Shown piece after piece: positions 1 through 7,844 of a DNA stretch of 42,421 nt. The stretch spans positions 139,962 through 182,382 of the forward strand of contig NZ_MCZZ01000109.1 in assembly GCF_002875705.1 (NCBI RefSeq), read 5' to 3'. A model generated the notes under the pieces. The model saw nothing but the letters and a program-made list of their open reading frames with translations. It was not told the DNA's origin and searched no databases. Both the position numbers and the translations under genes were made by a program. The DNA is from Vibrio sp. 10N.261.45.E2. GTDB lineage: Bacteria; Pseudomonadota; Gammaproteobacteria; Enterobacterales; Vibrionaceae. How positions within the stretch are numbered: position 1 is the stretch's first letter; every line of letters starts with the position of its first letter.

Positions 1-56
1 AACTATTGTTGTGTAAATTATCCCCATCGAACAAATTCACCAATAGGAAACGCATT

Positions 57-698
57 ATGAAAATCTGGGACCTACCGACTCGACTTTACCACTGGCTTCA
101 AGCCGCACTCTTTATTGGTCTTGCTGCATCAGGGTTCAACGGACAAGGCCCTCATGTTTACCTAGGCCTTGCACTATTCAGTTTGATTTTATGGCGCTTG
201 GTTTGGGGCATCGTAGGCAGCGATACCAGTCGTTTTTCTCAATTCATCAGCTCTCCGAAGTCTGCTTGGAATTACTTGCGCGGAAAAGCTCGACCAAAAC
301 CGGGACATAACCCGCTAGGTGCGTGGATGGTAATAGGAATGATCACGACTCTATTTGTCCAGTGTATGACTGGGCTTGTCATTGCAGGACTTTTTGATGC
401 CATTCCAGGCTCGGAACTTATGATTACTGATACTGTATTTGAGGTTTCAGGCGTGGCGCACGGTATTGCAGTGCGCATGTTGGTGGTCTTTGTCGTTCTG
501 CATCTATTGGCAATCATGACTTATAAGCTACGTTCAAAACCACTTGTGTTAGCCATGATCACAGGCAAACAAAACCACACACCGTCATTGGAAAATTTTG
601 AAAATGGCACTCAATTAGCTTTTTCTTCAAATAGCAAAGCATTGTTGGTGCTAATTGCATCGGTATTAGTTACGATGACAATAGTTGTTATGTCATAA
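57..698 (+). CDS. Cytochrome b561-family membrane b-type cytochrome
   Basis: A 213-residue integral membrane protein of the cytochrome b561 / Ni-Fe hydrogenase b-type cytochrome family, expected to bind two b haems and pass electrons between the quinone pool and a periplasmic partner such as a c-type cytochrome. It opens with the family signature W-D-L-P-T-R-x-Y-H-W. Candidate haem-ligand histidines are His12, His33, His135 and His149, in about four hydrophobic helices. The ATG at 57 is chosen over the upstream TTG at 6 because AGGAAA lies six bases before it and the family motif starts right there. It is followed 18 bp later by a MarR gene on the same strand, so the two are probably co-transcribed. 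The partner redox protein would lie left of the window and is not seen. The family call is firm; the electron-transfer partner is unknown. Confidence 0.87.
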   Translation: MKIWDLPTRLYHWLQAALFIGLAASGFNGQGPHVYLGLALFSLILWRLVWGIVGSDTSRFSQFISSPKSAWNYLRGKARPKPGHNPLGAWMVIGMITTLFVQCMTGLVIAGLFDAIPGSELMITDTVFEVSGVAHGIAVRMLVVFVVLHLLAIMTYKLRSKPLVLAMITGKQNHTPSLENFENGTQLAFSSNSKALLVLIASVLVTMTIVVMS

Positions 699-716
699 AG
701 AGTTAGGTAGCAAACA

Positions 717-1145
717 ATGCCAGAAGAATTTGACAGACCAAATAGCTTTGGTTGGTTAGTAAATGTCGTCGCTAATAAGGCGAGCAAAGATTTCGATGTA
801 GAATTGAAAAAGTATGGGCTAACCATCGCATTATGGCCGACCTTGATGTGCCTTTGGGAAGAAGAAGGGCTGACACAACGTGATATCGCCGCGAAGTCAA
901 AAGTAGAAAATTCAACAACGACACGCACATTAGATAAATTGGAAAAGCTTGATCTTGTCGAACGAAGAACGGATCCGAACAGCCGTCGTTCTTTCCGAAT
1001 TTATCTTACAGAAAAGGGCAAGGAGCTCGAAAAAGATATCATTCCAGTACCCGCTCGCGTAAACAAAGAGTTGATGAGCGCATTAGATGCTGATGAGCAG
1101 CAACAGATGATCGGCTTGCTTAAGAAAATGGTCGCGGCTATTTAG
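717..1145 (+). CDS. MarR-family transcriptional regulator
   Basis: A 142-residue winged-helix regulator. The helix-turn-helix and wing lie at about residues 52-100 (LTQRDIAAKSKVENSTTTRT, then the wing with D-P-N-S-R-R), which is the MarR arrangement, with helical dimerisation segments at both ends. MarR proteins usually repress nearby genes and release DNA on binding a phenolic or oxidant ligand. Here the preceding cytochrome b561 gene is the most likely linked gene, because only 18 bp separate them and no terminator lies between. A strong terminator follows at 1193. The ligand cannot be told from sequence. Confidence 0.9.
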   Translation: MPEEFDRPNSFGWLVNVVANKASKDFDVELKKYGLTIALWPTLMCLWEEEGLTQRDIAAKSKVENSTTTRTLDKLEKLDLVERRTDPNSRRSFRIYLTEKGKELEKDIIPVPARVNKELMSALDADEQQQMIGLLKKMVAAI

Positions 1146-1192
1146 CTTGAAGCTAACTCAGCAACGACCACTCAGTAACCTAGTTCAATAGA

Positions 1193-1218
1193 CCCTCGCC
1201 CTAAACGAGGGTTTTCTT
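1193..1218 (+). terminator. Rho-independent terminator after the MarR gene
   Basis: CCCTCG (1193-1198) pairs with CGAGGG (1206-1211) across a 7-nt loop and is followed by TTTTCTT. It closes the cytochrome b561-MarR transcript and sits at the convergent junction with the EamA gene, whose stop codon overlaps the T run. Confidence 0.85.
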
Positions 1219-2080
1219 ATTTTCGTGACCACTTGATGTAGCAAAATAGGGAAGCAATGATCACCGCTCCACCTAATAGCTTTTGCATCTCAACGGTTTC
1301 ACCCAACATACTCACGCTCAGTAATAGTGTCCAAAGCGGCTCTAAAATCATGATCAGCGCCGCCACTTCCATGTTCACCGAATGCTGCCCTACCGTTTGC
1401 AATAGGTAGCGAATAGAGGTCGCCACAACGGCTGAAACAATGAACCAGAAAACCAAGGTTTTAGTAATCTCGAACTCAGGTTGAGCCGTCATTGAAGCGA
1501 ACGCTAAGCCACTTGCACCCACCACAAACAGCTGCACACAAATTGATGCAATCGGCTTTATATTGGTGATCACACGCTTATTCATCACAAAGTGGACAGA
1601 TAACAGCATTGAAGCAAATAAGAAATAGATCTGACTTTGTTCTACATGCCAACCGTTGGTCAAGGTGAGCAATAACATACCCATTATCGCAATCGGAAAT
1701 GACATCCAAAATGCACGATTAGGCTTAACTCGAAACAGTATCCAAGAGACGAATGGCGCAATGATCATCGCGAGGCTCATGATAAATGCTCCTTCAGACA
1801 ACGTCTCCGTCACCGAAACCGCAAATACCCATACCTGCAATGAAGCAGACAGCAACAAGCCAACGCCACAAAGAGAAAGTATCTGCTTAAACGAAAGCTT
1901 TCGAATGTAATGAAGACAAAATGGCAGAAGAATAAGACTCGCGACGAGGAACCGAACACCAATGAACACCGGCCCTGGCATTTCTAAAACCACCAGCTTA
2001 GATGCAATCCACCCAACCCCAGCTAATAGGGTGGCAAATAAGAGGTAAAGCTCTCCGCGCATTGCTTTCACGTTCATCAT
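1217..2080 (-). CDS. EamA/DMT-family inner-membrane transporter
   Basis: A member of the drug/metabolite transporter superfamily (EamA type), about 287 residues with roughly ten hydrophobic segments arranged as two EamA repeats. The reading frame is open up to a TTG at 2122, but that codon lies inside the hairpin of the preceding gene's terminator (2099-2135). I therefore place the start at the ATG at 2080, the first of two adjacent Met codons; a start at 2062 is also possible. Residues around M-R-G-E-L-Y-L-L begin the first membrane helix. Family members export amino acids, nucleosides or drugs; no substrate can be assigned. The gene is on the same strand as nemA but separated from it by a terminator. 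Confidence 0.83.
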   Translation of the reverse strand: MMNVKAMRGELYLLFATLLAGVGWIASKLVVLEMPGPVFIGVRFLVASLILLPFCLHYIRKLSFKQILSLCGVGLLLSASLQVWVFAVSVTETLSEGAFIMSLAMIIAPFVSWILFRVKPNRAFWMSFPIAIMGMLLLTLTNGWHVEQSQIYFLFASMLLSVHFVMNKRVITNIKPIASICVQLFVVGASGLAFASMTAQPEFEITKTLVFWFIVSAVVATSIRYLLQTVGQHSVNMEVAALIMILEPLWTLLLSVSMLGETVEMQKLLGGAVIIASLFCYIKWSRK

Positions 2081-2098
2081 TTTATTTGGTCCAATAGC

Positions 2099-2135
2099 AA
2101 AAAAAGCAACCCGACTCTGCAAGGTTGCTTTTTAT
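2099..2135 (-). terminator. Terminator of the gloA-nemA operon
   Basis: A perfect 11-bp stem, AAAAAGCAACC (2101-2111) with GGTTGCTTTTT (2123-2133), separated by an 11-nt loop. Read on the minus strand it follows the nemA stop by about 56 bp and ends in a T run. It lies only about 20 bp before the EamA start. Confidence 0.82.
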
Positions 2136-2190
2136 AAACATTCAACAGGGACAAGATATTATCTCAATACCCTGCTTCAAGCAGCTGTTT

Positions 2191-3288
2191 TTAGCCTGCG
2201 TATTCTGGGTAGTCTGTTAAACCTTTTTCAGCGCCACCGAACAATGTGTTTGGATCGTGCGCCGCAAGTGGGTAGCCATTTTGAATACGTGCAGGTAAGT
2301 CAGGGTTCGCAACGAATGGACGACCAAAGCCAACCATGTCAGTTACACCTTCAGCTACCGCTTTTTCGCCACGTTCACTGTCGTATTTACCTGCATAAAT
2401 AAGGACACCATCGTAAGCTTCACGAACTGCCGCTTTAAATGCTTTTGGCGTTTCAGGTGCGTCGTCCCAATCCACTTCTGCAATGTGCAGGTAAACAATT
2501 TTGTATAGGTTAAGTAGTGCTGCCGCTGCTGTGTAAGTTTCTACCGGCGTAGCGTCCACAGTACCATTCAACGATGTGAACGGAGCAAGGCGTACACCAA
2601 CACGGTCTGCACCAATTGCGTCAACCATCGCTTCAACCACTTCACCTAAGAAACGTAAACGGTTTTCAATTGAACCGCCGTATTCGTCAGTACGGTTATT
2701 CGCTTCAGAATCGATGAATTGATTGACCAAGTAGCCATTCGCTGCGTGAAGTTCAATGCCATCGAAGCCCGCTTCAATCGCGTTCAATGCCGCTTGGCGG
2801 TACTGTTCAACGACTTCGTTAATGTCTTGTTTAGTCATCTCACGAGGCTCAACCACATCAACAAAACCCGGTTCATCAGTACCGTTATCGATGAATACTT
2901 TCACGTTTTCTGCTTTAAGTGCAGAAGACGAAATTGGTTGTTCGCCACCAATGTTGTCCGGGTGTGTTACACGGCCTACATGCCAAAGTTGAGCGAAGAT
3001 AACGCCCTCTTTTTCATGTACAGCACCAGTCACTTTTTTCCAACCAGCTATCTGCTCGTCAGAATAGATACCCGGAGTCCAAGCGTAACCTTGGCCCATA
3101 GGTGAAATTTGTGTGCCTTCCGCAATAATCAAACCTGCAGAAGCGCGTTGAGCGTAGTAAGCCGCCATCATGTCGTTTGCTGAATTACCAGGTTGCGTTG
3201 CGCGAGAACGCGTCATCGGTGGCATAACAATACGGTTTTTAAGCTCGATATTACCAAGTTGAATTGGTTGAAATAGTGCGTTTGTCAT
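2191..3288 (-). CDS. nemA: NemA-like Old Yellow Enzyme (N-ethylmaleimide reductase / alkene reductase)
   Basis: A 365-residue FMN-dependent alkene reductase of the Old Yellow Enzyme family. It is cytosolic and uses NAD(P)H to reduce activated C=C bonds of electrophiles such as N-ethylmaleimide and enones. Visible family motifs are the N-terminal L-K-N-R-I-V-M-P-P-M-T-R-S-R, Q-L-W-H-V-G-R, the substrate-binding H-A-A-N-G-Y-L followed by R-T-D-E-Y-G-G-S-I-E-N-R, and the C-terminal flavin-phosphate region G-F-G-R-P-F-V-A-N-P-D-L. Length matches E. coli NemA (365). GAGGAT precedes the ATG. It lies 14 bp downstream of gloA, so the two form an electrophile-detoxification operon. In E. coli the equivalent operon is controlled by NemR; no nemR is seen here. 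Confidence 0.93.
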   Translation of the reverse strand: MTNALFQPIQLGNIELKNRIVMPPMTRSRATQPGNSANDMMAAYYAQRASAGLIIAEGTQISPMGQGYAWTPGIYSDEQIAGWKKVTGAVHEKEGVIFAQLWHVGRVTHPDNIGGEQPISSSALKAENVKVFIDNGTDEPGFVDVVEPREMTKQDINEVVEQYRQAALNAIEAGFDGIELHAANGYLVNQFIDSEANNRTDEYGGSIENRLRFLGEVVEAMVDAIGADRVGVRLAPFTSLNGTVDATPVETYTAAAALLNLYKIVYLHIAEVDWDDAPETPKAFKAAVREAYDGVLIYAGKYDSERGEKAVAEGVTDMVGFGRPFVANPDLPARIQNGYPLAAHDPNTLFGGAEKGLTDYPEYAG

Positions 3289-3302
3289 TGTTATATCCTC
3301 GA

Positions 3303-3680
3303 TTAACCTAGTTGAATCAGTTCGATTTGGTAGCCGTCTGGGTCAGTAATGAAAGCGATATGAGTTGAACCGCCTTTCACTGGACCCGCTTCGCGAGTGA
3401 CGTTGCCACCTAGCGATTTGATCTTGTCGCATGCTGCGTAAATATCTTCTACACCCAATGCCAGATGACCAAACGCGCTGCCCATCTCGTACTCGTAAGT
3501 ATCCCAGTTGTACGTTAGCTCGATAGTCGTGCCGCCTTGCTCGTAGCCAACAAAAACCAATGTGTAGCGGAAGTCTTTGTTTTCATGGCGTTCAAGTTCC
3601 TTCATTCCCAATACCTTGGTGTAGAACTCGATAGACTTATCTAAATCAGTAACTCGGATCATTGTGTGTAGGAATTTCAT
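3303..3680 (-). CDS. gloA: Lactoylglutathione lyase (glyoxalase I)
   Basis: A 125-residue glyoxalase I. It converts the hemithioacetal of methylglyoxal and glutathione into S-lactoylglutathione. All four metal ligands of the family are present: His5, Glu54, His72 and Glu120, in two VOC beta-alpha-beta-beta-beta modules. The N-terminus [10 protein letters not shown] is the canonical start, preceded by AAGGGCG, which rules out the upstream Met at 3713. It is the first gene of a two-gene operon with nemA, matching the known pairing of methylglyoxal and quinone/electrophile detoxification in enterobacteria. The Ni/Co or Zn preference is not decided here, although the short length suggests the Ni-type class. 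Confidence 0.95.
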   Translation of the reverse strand: MKFLHTMIRVTDLDKSIEFYTKVLGMKELERHENKDFRYTLVFVGYEQGGTTIELTYNWDTYEYEMGSAFGHLALGVEDIYAACDKIKSLGGNVTREAGPVKGGSTHIAFITDPDGYQIELIQLG

Positions 3681-3841
3681 ATTTCGCCCTTGATACTTTA
3701 ATCTCAGCCTCATCGCATAAAGCTAACTCATCGTATGAAGCCAAGTAATGTTCGTTGAGGTAAACCTTGAGGCCACCTATTTCTCTGTTGCTAGGTATAT
3801 TACTGAACACACACAAATCAGTGAAATTATTAAACATTCTC

Positions 3842-3868
3842 ATTTTAATAATTTTTTATTATTAAAAT
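3842..3868. promoter_or_regulatory. AT-only perfect inverted repeat upstream of gloA
   Basis: ATTTTAATAA (3842-3851) and TTATTAAAAT (3859-3868) form a perfect 10-bp inverted repeat with a 7-nt spacer, about 160-190 bp before the gloA start. It could be a repressor operator or simply AT-rich promoter DNA. No T run follows either arm, so it is not an obvious terminator. Confidence 0.4.
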
Positions 3869-3894
3869 ATTGGCTAGTACCAACTAAACGACAC

Positions 3895-3920
3895 AAAAAA
3901 GGGAAGCCAATGCTCCCCTT
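3895..3920 (-). terminator. Terminator after the LysR gene
   Basis: AAGGG-A-AGC (3899-3907) pairs with GCT-C-CCCTT (3912-3920), with one A/C mismatch and a CAAT loop. On the minus strand it is followed by six T residues. It lies 17 bp after the LysR stop and separates that gene from the gloA-nemA operon. Confidence 0.8.
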
Positions 3921-3936
3921 AGATTTAGACTCTCAA

Positions 3937-4872
3937 TTAAAATCGCAACCGCCTATCTTTAAGCGCCTTCGACATTGAGTCTGATGTACTGATGACTTGT
4001 TCTCTGAACCATTTATGAGCGGGGTCGCTGTTCTGCTTCTTCAACCAAATCAGATAGTGAGACATCGGCTTATATTCAAAGGGTGGCTTGAACAGCTGTA
4101 AACTTAACTTTTCTTGAAACTGCACGGCCATAGATAAAGGCACGACAGTGATGTAATCGGATTGGCTACACAGCAAGATATTACTGAACAGTGAACGCCC
4201 ATGAAATACGATTTTACGCTGGGACAGATCCAAAGAAGTGTAGTGATTCAAACTGCGAACTTTGCGTCGCGTTCTGTCTAATACGGCGTGCTTTTCACTT
4301 AGGAACTGAGCTTCGCTGATTTCACCTTGAATTCGCGGGTGATCAGCTCGACACACGATCACAAACTCGCCTTCATAAAGTGTTTCACTGACGATACTTG
4401 GGTGTTCAGGCACCACAATATCGATCATCGCATCGAACTCTTGCGTCAAAAGATCTTCGTAAATGCGCTCATCACTGTCTGGTTGATCAAAGACTTCCAG
4501 CGACAAGTTTTGATTAGGAAACGCCGCGAAACTATTGAGCAGAACCCACTGTAAGTGCTCAGGTGCAGAAATAACAAACTTACGCTCAGAAGATTGCTCA
4601 TCAAAATTAGCCATCGACTGAAACACGCCATTGAGTTCATTGATCGGCGCTTTAATTTGTTCATACAAGCTTTGAGCATAAGACGTAGGCGCAACACCTC
4701 TTCCTTTGCGAACAAAAAGCTCTTGGCCAATCTCTTTCTTTAGACGAGCTAACGCGGTACTGATGGTCGATTGATTGGTACTGAGTTGATCCGCAGCTTT
4801 ACTTAAACTGCCCTGCTCCATCACCGCAGAAAACACGGCAAGTAGATTGAAGTTGGGGATGTCGTTGCTCAT
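3937..4872 (-). CDS. LysR-family transcriptional regulator, divergent from the FadL-like porin
   Basis: A 311-residue LysR-type regulator: winged helix-turn-helix at residues 5-65 (G-S-L-S-K-A-A-D-Q-L, then S-T-I-S-T-A-L-A-R-L), a linker helix, and a two-lobed effector domain. It is divergent from the outer-membrane porin gene at 5007, the usual LysR arrangement for regulating the neighbour. The 134-bp gap between them holds a perfect CTATCGT/ACGATAG palindrome 35 bp from this gene's start. The same core recurs before the adaptor operon and the alkyl sulfatase, so this regulator is the best candidate to control all three. That link is inference. Confidence 0.9.
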   Translation of the reverse strand: MSNDIPNFNLLAVFSAVMEQGSLSKAADQLSTNQSTISTALARLKKEIGQELFVRKGRGVAPTSYAQSLYEQIKAPINELNGVFQSMANFDEQSSERKFVISAPEHLQWVLLNSFAAFPNQNLSLEVFDQPDSDERIYEDLLTQEFDAMIDIVVPEHPSIVSETLYEGEFVIVCRADHPRIQGEISEAQFLSEKHAVLDRTRRKVRSLNHYTSLDLSQRKIVFHGRSLFSNILLCSQSDYITVVPLSMAVQFQEKLSLQLFKPPFEYKPMSHYLIWLKKQNSDPAHKWFREQVISTSDSMSKALKDRRLRF

Positions 4873-4907
4873 ATATCATTACTCGTTAGGCGACCATGAG
4901 CACCATG

Positions 4908-4933
4908 CTATCGTAAAAACGATAGAATGAAAT
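4908..4933. promoter_or_regulatory. Candidate operator (ATCG-N6-CGAT) between LysR and the FadL-like gene
   Basis: CTATCGT (4908-4914), AAAA, ACGATAG (4919-4925) is a perfect inverted repeat. Its 14-bp core at 4910-4923 has the form ATCG-N6-CGAT. The right flank AAAAACGATAGAATGAAAT (4915-4933) matches 18 of 19 bases before the alkyl sulfatase gene. It lies 74 bp before the porin ATG, a position suited to an activator. Confidence 0.6.
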
Positions 4934-5006
4934 AAGAATCCCTCGTTTAAAGTCCCAAATTGAGACACTAACATCCCGCGTAATTAGTTTCTTGATAGGC
5001 TTCCCC

Positions 5007-6233
5007 ATGAAAAAACACTACCTTGCCATCACTATTGCGATGATGACGAGTAACGCGATGCTTTCAAACCCAGTATTGGCTGCGGCTCACCTTCTTCCTG
5101 AGCTTGGTTCCCTCAACGCAAGCACCGCAGGCGCGGGGTCGGCAGCATTAGCTGAAAGTGCGTTAACCGCATGGACTAACCCTGCCGCTATGTCTCAGCT
5201 AGAAAACCCTGAACTCACCGTCAATCTGGCAGGCCTGTACACAGACATCAACTATTCAGACACGAATCCAAAAGAGCGTTTTGACAATAACATCGATGCT
5301 GGCGGTTGGGCTCCAGTAGGAAGCTTCTACTTTGTCACTCCTATCAACGACAAATTTCACGCGGGTTTTGCTCTAGCTTCTCAAGGTGGTTCGGGAATAG
5401 ATTATGGCGATAACTTTTCTGGACAGCGTTTATTAAAGAACGTTGAATTCATGACCGTTCAACTGATGCCTTCGATATCTTACAAAGTGAATGAGCAGTT
5501 TTCAGTAGGAGCCTCCGTCAATGCTGAATACCTCACCGCTAACGGCGAGTTAAACCCTTTTATCGGTGCTGACGACATAAATTCTGAACACTTATTTAAA
5601 GCAGACGCAGACGACTTCACGGTTGGCTACTCTCTTAGTGCCTTTTACCAACCGAACGAACAACACCGTTTTGGCTTTATCTATCGCTCTGAACTTGCTC
5701 ATTACGGTGAAGGCGACCTTCAATATTCAGCTAGCAACACCAAGCATGCTGTTGGGCTCGACTTTATCATGCCTCAACACATCCAAATTAGCGGCGTGCA
5801 CGCCGTCAATGATCAGTGGGACATGCTGTGGAGCGTGACTTGGTATGATCTATCAACATGGACAGATCTCACGCTAGATATTAATGATCTATCAGCCAAG
5901 ATTGTTGATCGTAGCTTTGACGATGTTTGGAATCTAGCGATAGGTACTCATTACCAAATCACCCCAACCTTGCGACTTGAAACAGGTATCAGCTACGAAA
6001 CCTCTCCTCAAGATGACCCAAATCATCAATATATGGATCTTCCTGTGGGCGAAACCAAGCGTATTGGCGCAGGTGCCACCTATGCGCTAAACAAGAGCTG
6101 GGAACTACGCGCTTACTACGATTACATCGATCTTGACGAGCCTGAACTGAATTATGCGAACGGCCGAGTTATAGGCACTTATGACAACAGCGCACACTTC
6201 TTTGGCATGCAAGCGAACTACCGCTTCCTGTAA
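5007..6233 (+). CDS. FadL/OmpP1-family outer-membrane transport protein
   Basis: A 408-residue outer-membrane beta-barrel of the FadL family, which moves long-chain fatty acids and other hydrophobic compounds across the outer membrane. It has a Sec signal peptide (M-K-K-H-Y-L-A to about A-L-A-A). The mature N-terminus carries the family's hatch-domain features: S-T-A-G-A-G-S-A, then W-T-N-P-A-A-M-S (the NPA motif). It ends in an aromatic-rich strand, Q-A-N-Y-R-F-L. The ATG at 5007 has GATAGG seven bases upstream and starts the signal peptide; an upstream TTG at 4992 does not look real. It is divergent from a LysR gene. The shared operator with the alkyl sulfatase suggests it imports amphipathic substrates for that enzyme; this is inference. 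Confidence 0.9.
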   Translation: MKKHYLAITIAMMTSNAMLSNPVLAAAHLLPELGSLNASTAGAGSAALAESALTAWTNPAAMSQLENPELTVNLAGLYTDINYSDTNPKERFDNNIDAGGWAPVGSFYFVTPINDKFHAGFALASQGGSGIDYGDNFSGQRLLKNVEFMTVQLMPSISYKVNEQFSVGASVNAEYLTANGELNPFIGADDINSEHLFKADADDFTVGYSLSAFYQPNEQHRFGFIYRSELAHYGEGDLQYSASNTKHAVGLDFIMPQHIQISGVHAVNDQWDMLWSVTWYDLSTWTDLTLDINDLSAKIVDRSFDDVWNLAIGTHYQITPTLRLETGISYETSPQDDPNHQYMDLPVGETKRIGAGATYALNKSWELRAYYDYIDLDEPELNYANGRVIGTYDNSAHFFGMQANYRFL

Positions 6234-6313
6234 AGCAGCACTTCGGCTCTTTCGTCAATTATCAATGAATAAAGCACTATGCCTGACACATGGCTTCAAT
6301 AGTGCTCCAAATC

Positions 6314-6339
6314 AAGGCCTAGCTATCCGCTAGGCCTTT
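6314..6339 (+). terminator. Terminator after the FadL-like gene
   Basis: AAGGCCTAGC (6314-6323) and GCTAGGCCTT (6329-6338) form a perfect 10-bp stem with a TATCC loop, followed by a short T run. It lies 80 bp after the porin stop. Confidence 0.88.
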
Positions 6340-7232
6340 CCATATCAACTCTTCAGCTGCAATGTTTCATCCCCATTCAACATCGCATTTTATTGGGTTA
6401 GATTACACACTCAATAGAACATAAACAATACGATATTGTCTCGCTTATCGTGACACTGTGTTCAGCCCCTTCTAGATATACATTTGAGCAATTAAAGCTA
6501 CAATATTTCGAATTCAGCGTTCAACCGTAAACAAGAACGTATTTTACCAATACTCAGAAACCGACTATCAGTTATATATCGCCATCCTTCGTTTCTATTG
6601 CTCTTTTTATTGTAAGAAGCGTGTAAAAAGATTAATTTTATATAAATGCCTTATTGATGCTTTTATTAGTCATTTCATTGATCCAAACCAATTTAACCGC
6701 CGATGTTTTCAAGCCGAATTTGAGCGCTAGCAAATAATTCAACCTACCGATTTAGAGTGATAGTAACTCATCGTAATTACGATATTATCAAATCGTAATT
6801 CTGGGTAGATACTGTTCAAAACTCTTCTTATTATCCTGCCAACAAATCAATTCTTAACCCAAACAGAATGCTGACAAATGTTTCACAACACTATGTCAAT
6901 TGCCATGGAAGAGCCCCTCGACAGCCGAGGTATAACAAGTAACGAAGACAATAGTTAGCAGAGCGAATCTAATATTTCATTCTGTATGACATAGTCATCC
7001 AGCCTGCATTTCTGACTACTAATAAGAATTGGTTTGTGGGGAAGCATATTCGCTTCTTGAAACCGAGAATCGGTTGTCTGGACGGAGTAGCATCGCTTTA
7101 AATACCATCTATTACTTTTGTTTATTATGCGCACCAATCTACCCACATAATAGACATCTACTTTTTAAGATGTCATTAAAAGTTAGACTTCTAGGCTGCA
7201 AATTCTCTCTTCTTATTTATGTAGGTTGAGAT
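6340..7232. other. Long non-coding gap with clustered ATCGT/ACGAT sites
   Basis: About 900 bp with no convincing gene; the short open frames on both strands lack ribosome binding sites and family features. It holds an ACGATA...TATCGT pair at 6430-6451, a perfect 14-bp palindrome at 6770-6783 and a further ATCGTAATT at 6792-6800. There is also a small hairpin at about 6917-6931 (CCTCG-ACAGC-CGAGG) without a T run. It may be a long regulatory leader of the adaptor operon, or hold an unrecognised small RNA. Confidence 0.5.
6770..6800. promoter_or_regulatory. Candidate operator (ATCGTAATTACGAT) with an added half-site
   Basis: A perfect 14-bp palindrome ATCGTAATTACGAT at 6770-6783, followed 8 bp later by ATCGTAATT (6792-6800). 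The core has the same ATCG-N6-CGAT form, with an A/T-only centre, as the sites at 4910 and 8974. It lies about 450 bp upstream of the next gene, which is far for a simple promoter site. Confidence 0.5.
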
Positions 7233-7844
7233 ATGAACTTTATAAAAATCGTTTTCCAGAAAATCTGGGCCGTTGTGATGGTCTTGATTAAATTCTGCCT
7301 GTTTATGGCAGTGATGTTTGGTGGTGCATGGGCTCTTGCACCACTAGGCACTATCCATTCAAAAGACATCGACATGTCTCAATTCAACAACCATCCCAAT
7401 GAAATGATGATGAACTTCTTCCAGACGGAATATTTCTCTGGTTACTTGTTCTCAGTAACAATTGCTGTGGTATTAGCCGGTGTTTACGGTATGTGGCAAT
7501 TGCACGAGTTGGGTGTGCATAAAGCAAAAGAGCATAAAAGCGCTCACGTACAAATCGTTTTTGCACTGTCACTTTGCGGGCTCTTCATCAGCAAAACATT
7601 CTGGGTTATCGCCTTGGTTATCGCATTAGCGAACTGGAAACATATTGGTCAATCACTGAGTGATGTAATTCGCCGTGGTGTTCAACCTAAACAAGACGCG
7701 GCTAATGCAGAGACTGCCGCAGTCCAAACATCACCCGAAACACCTGCAGCAGAGCCGTCTCACACGAAACAGGCTCCAGTAGAACAGTCTTTAGAAGCTC
7801 TATCTTCAAAAGAAAAAACTCCAACAGATAAAGAGGTCGCATAA
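7233..7844 (+). CDS. Conserved membrane protein upstream of the HlyD-type adaptor; function unknown
   Basis: A 203-residue protein I do not recognise by name. About the first 150 residues hold three or four membrane segments: residues 10-35, 68-88, and one or two between 108 and 135. A charged, Ala/Pro/Glu-rich cytoplasmic tail follows (residues 150-203) and looks disordered. Its stop overlaps the start of the adaptor gene by one base (TAATG), so translation of the two is coupled. Small membrane proteins paired with HlyD-type adaptors occur elsewhere in gammaproteobacteria (for example the E. coli yiaW-yiaV type pair), so it is probably that adaptor's membrane partner. AGGTTGAG precedes the ATG. 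Confidence 0.72.
   Translation: MNFIKIVFQKIWAVVMVLIKFCLFMAVMFGGAWALAPLGTIHSKDIDMSQFNNHPNEMMMNFFQTEYFSGYLFSVTIAVVLAGVYGMWQLHELGVHKAKEHKSAHVQIVFALSLCGLFISKTFWVIALVIALANWKHIGQSLSDVIRRGVQPKQDAANAETAAVQTSPETPAAEPSHTKQAPVEQSLEALSSKEKTPTDKEVA

Noticed and set aside
3646..3843. Short minus-strand open frame overlapping the start of gloA
   Set aside because: It overlaps the gloA start and its ribosome binding region, has no family features and no ribosome binding site; taken as promoter DNA.
6914..6934. Hairpin CCTCG-ACAGC-CGAGG as a terminator
   Set aside because: Only a 5-bp core stem, no T run and no gene ending nearby.
6955..7229. Two opposing short open frames (60-66 residues) in the gap before the adaptor operon
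   Set aside because: They overlap on opposite strands, lack ribosome binding sites and have Cys/Leu-rich, non-protein-like composition.
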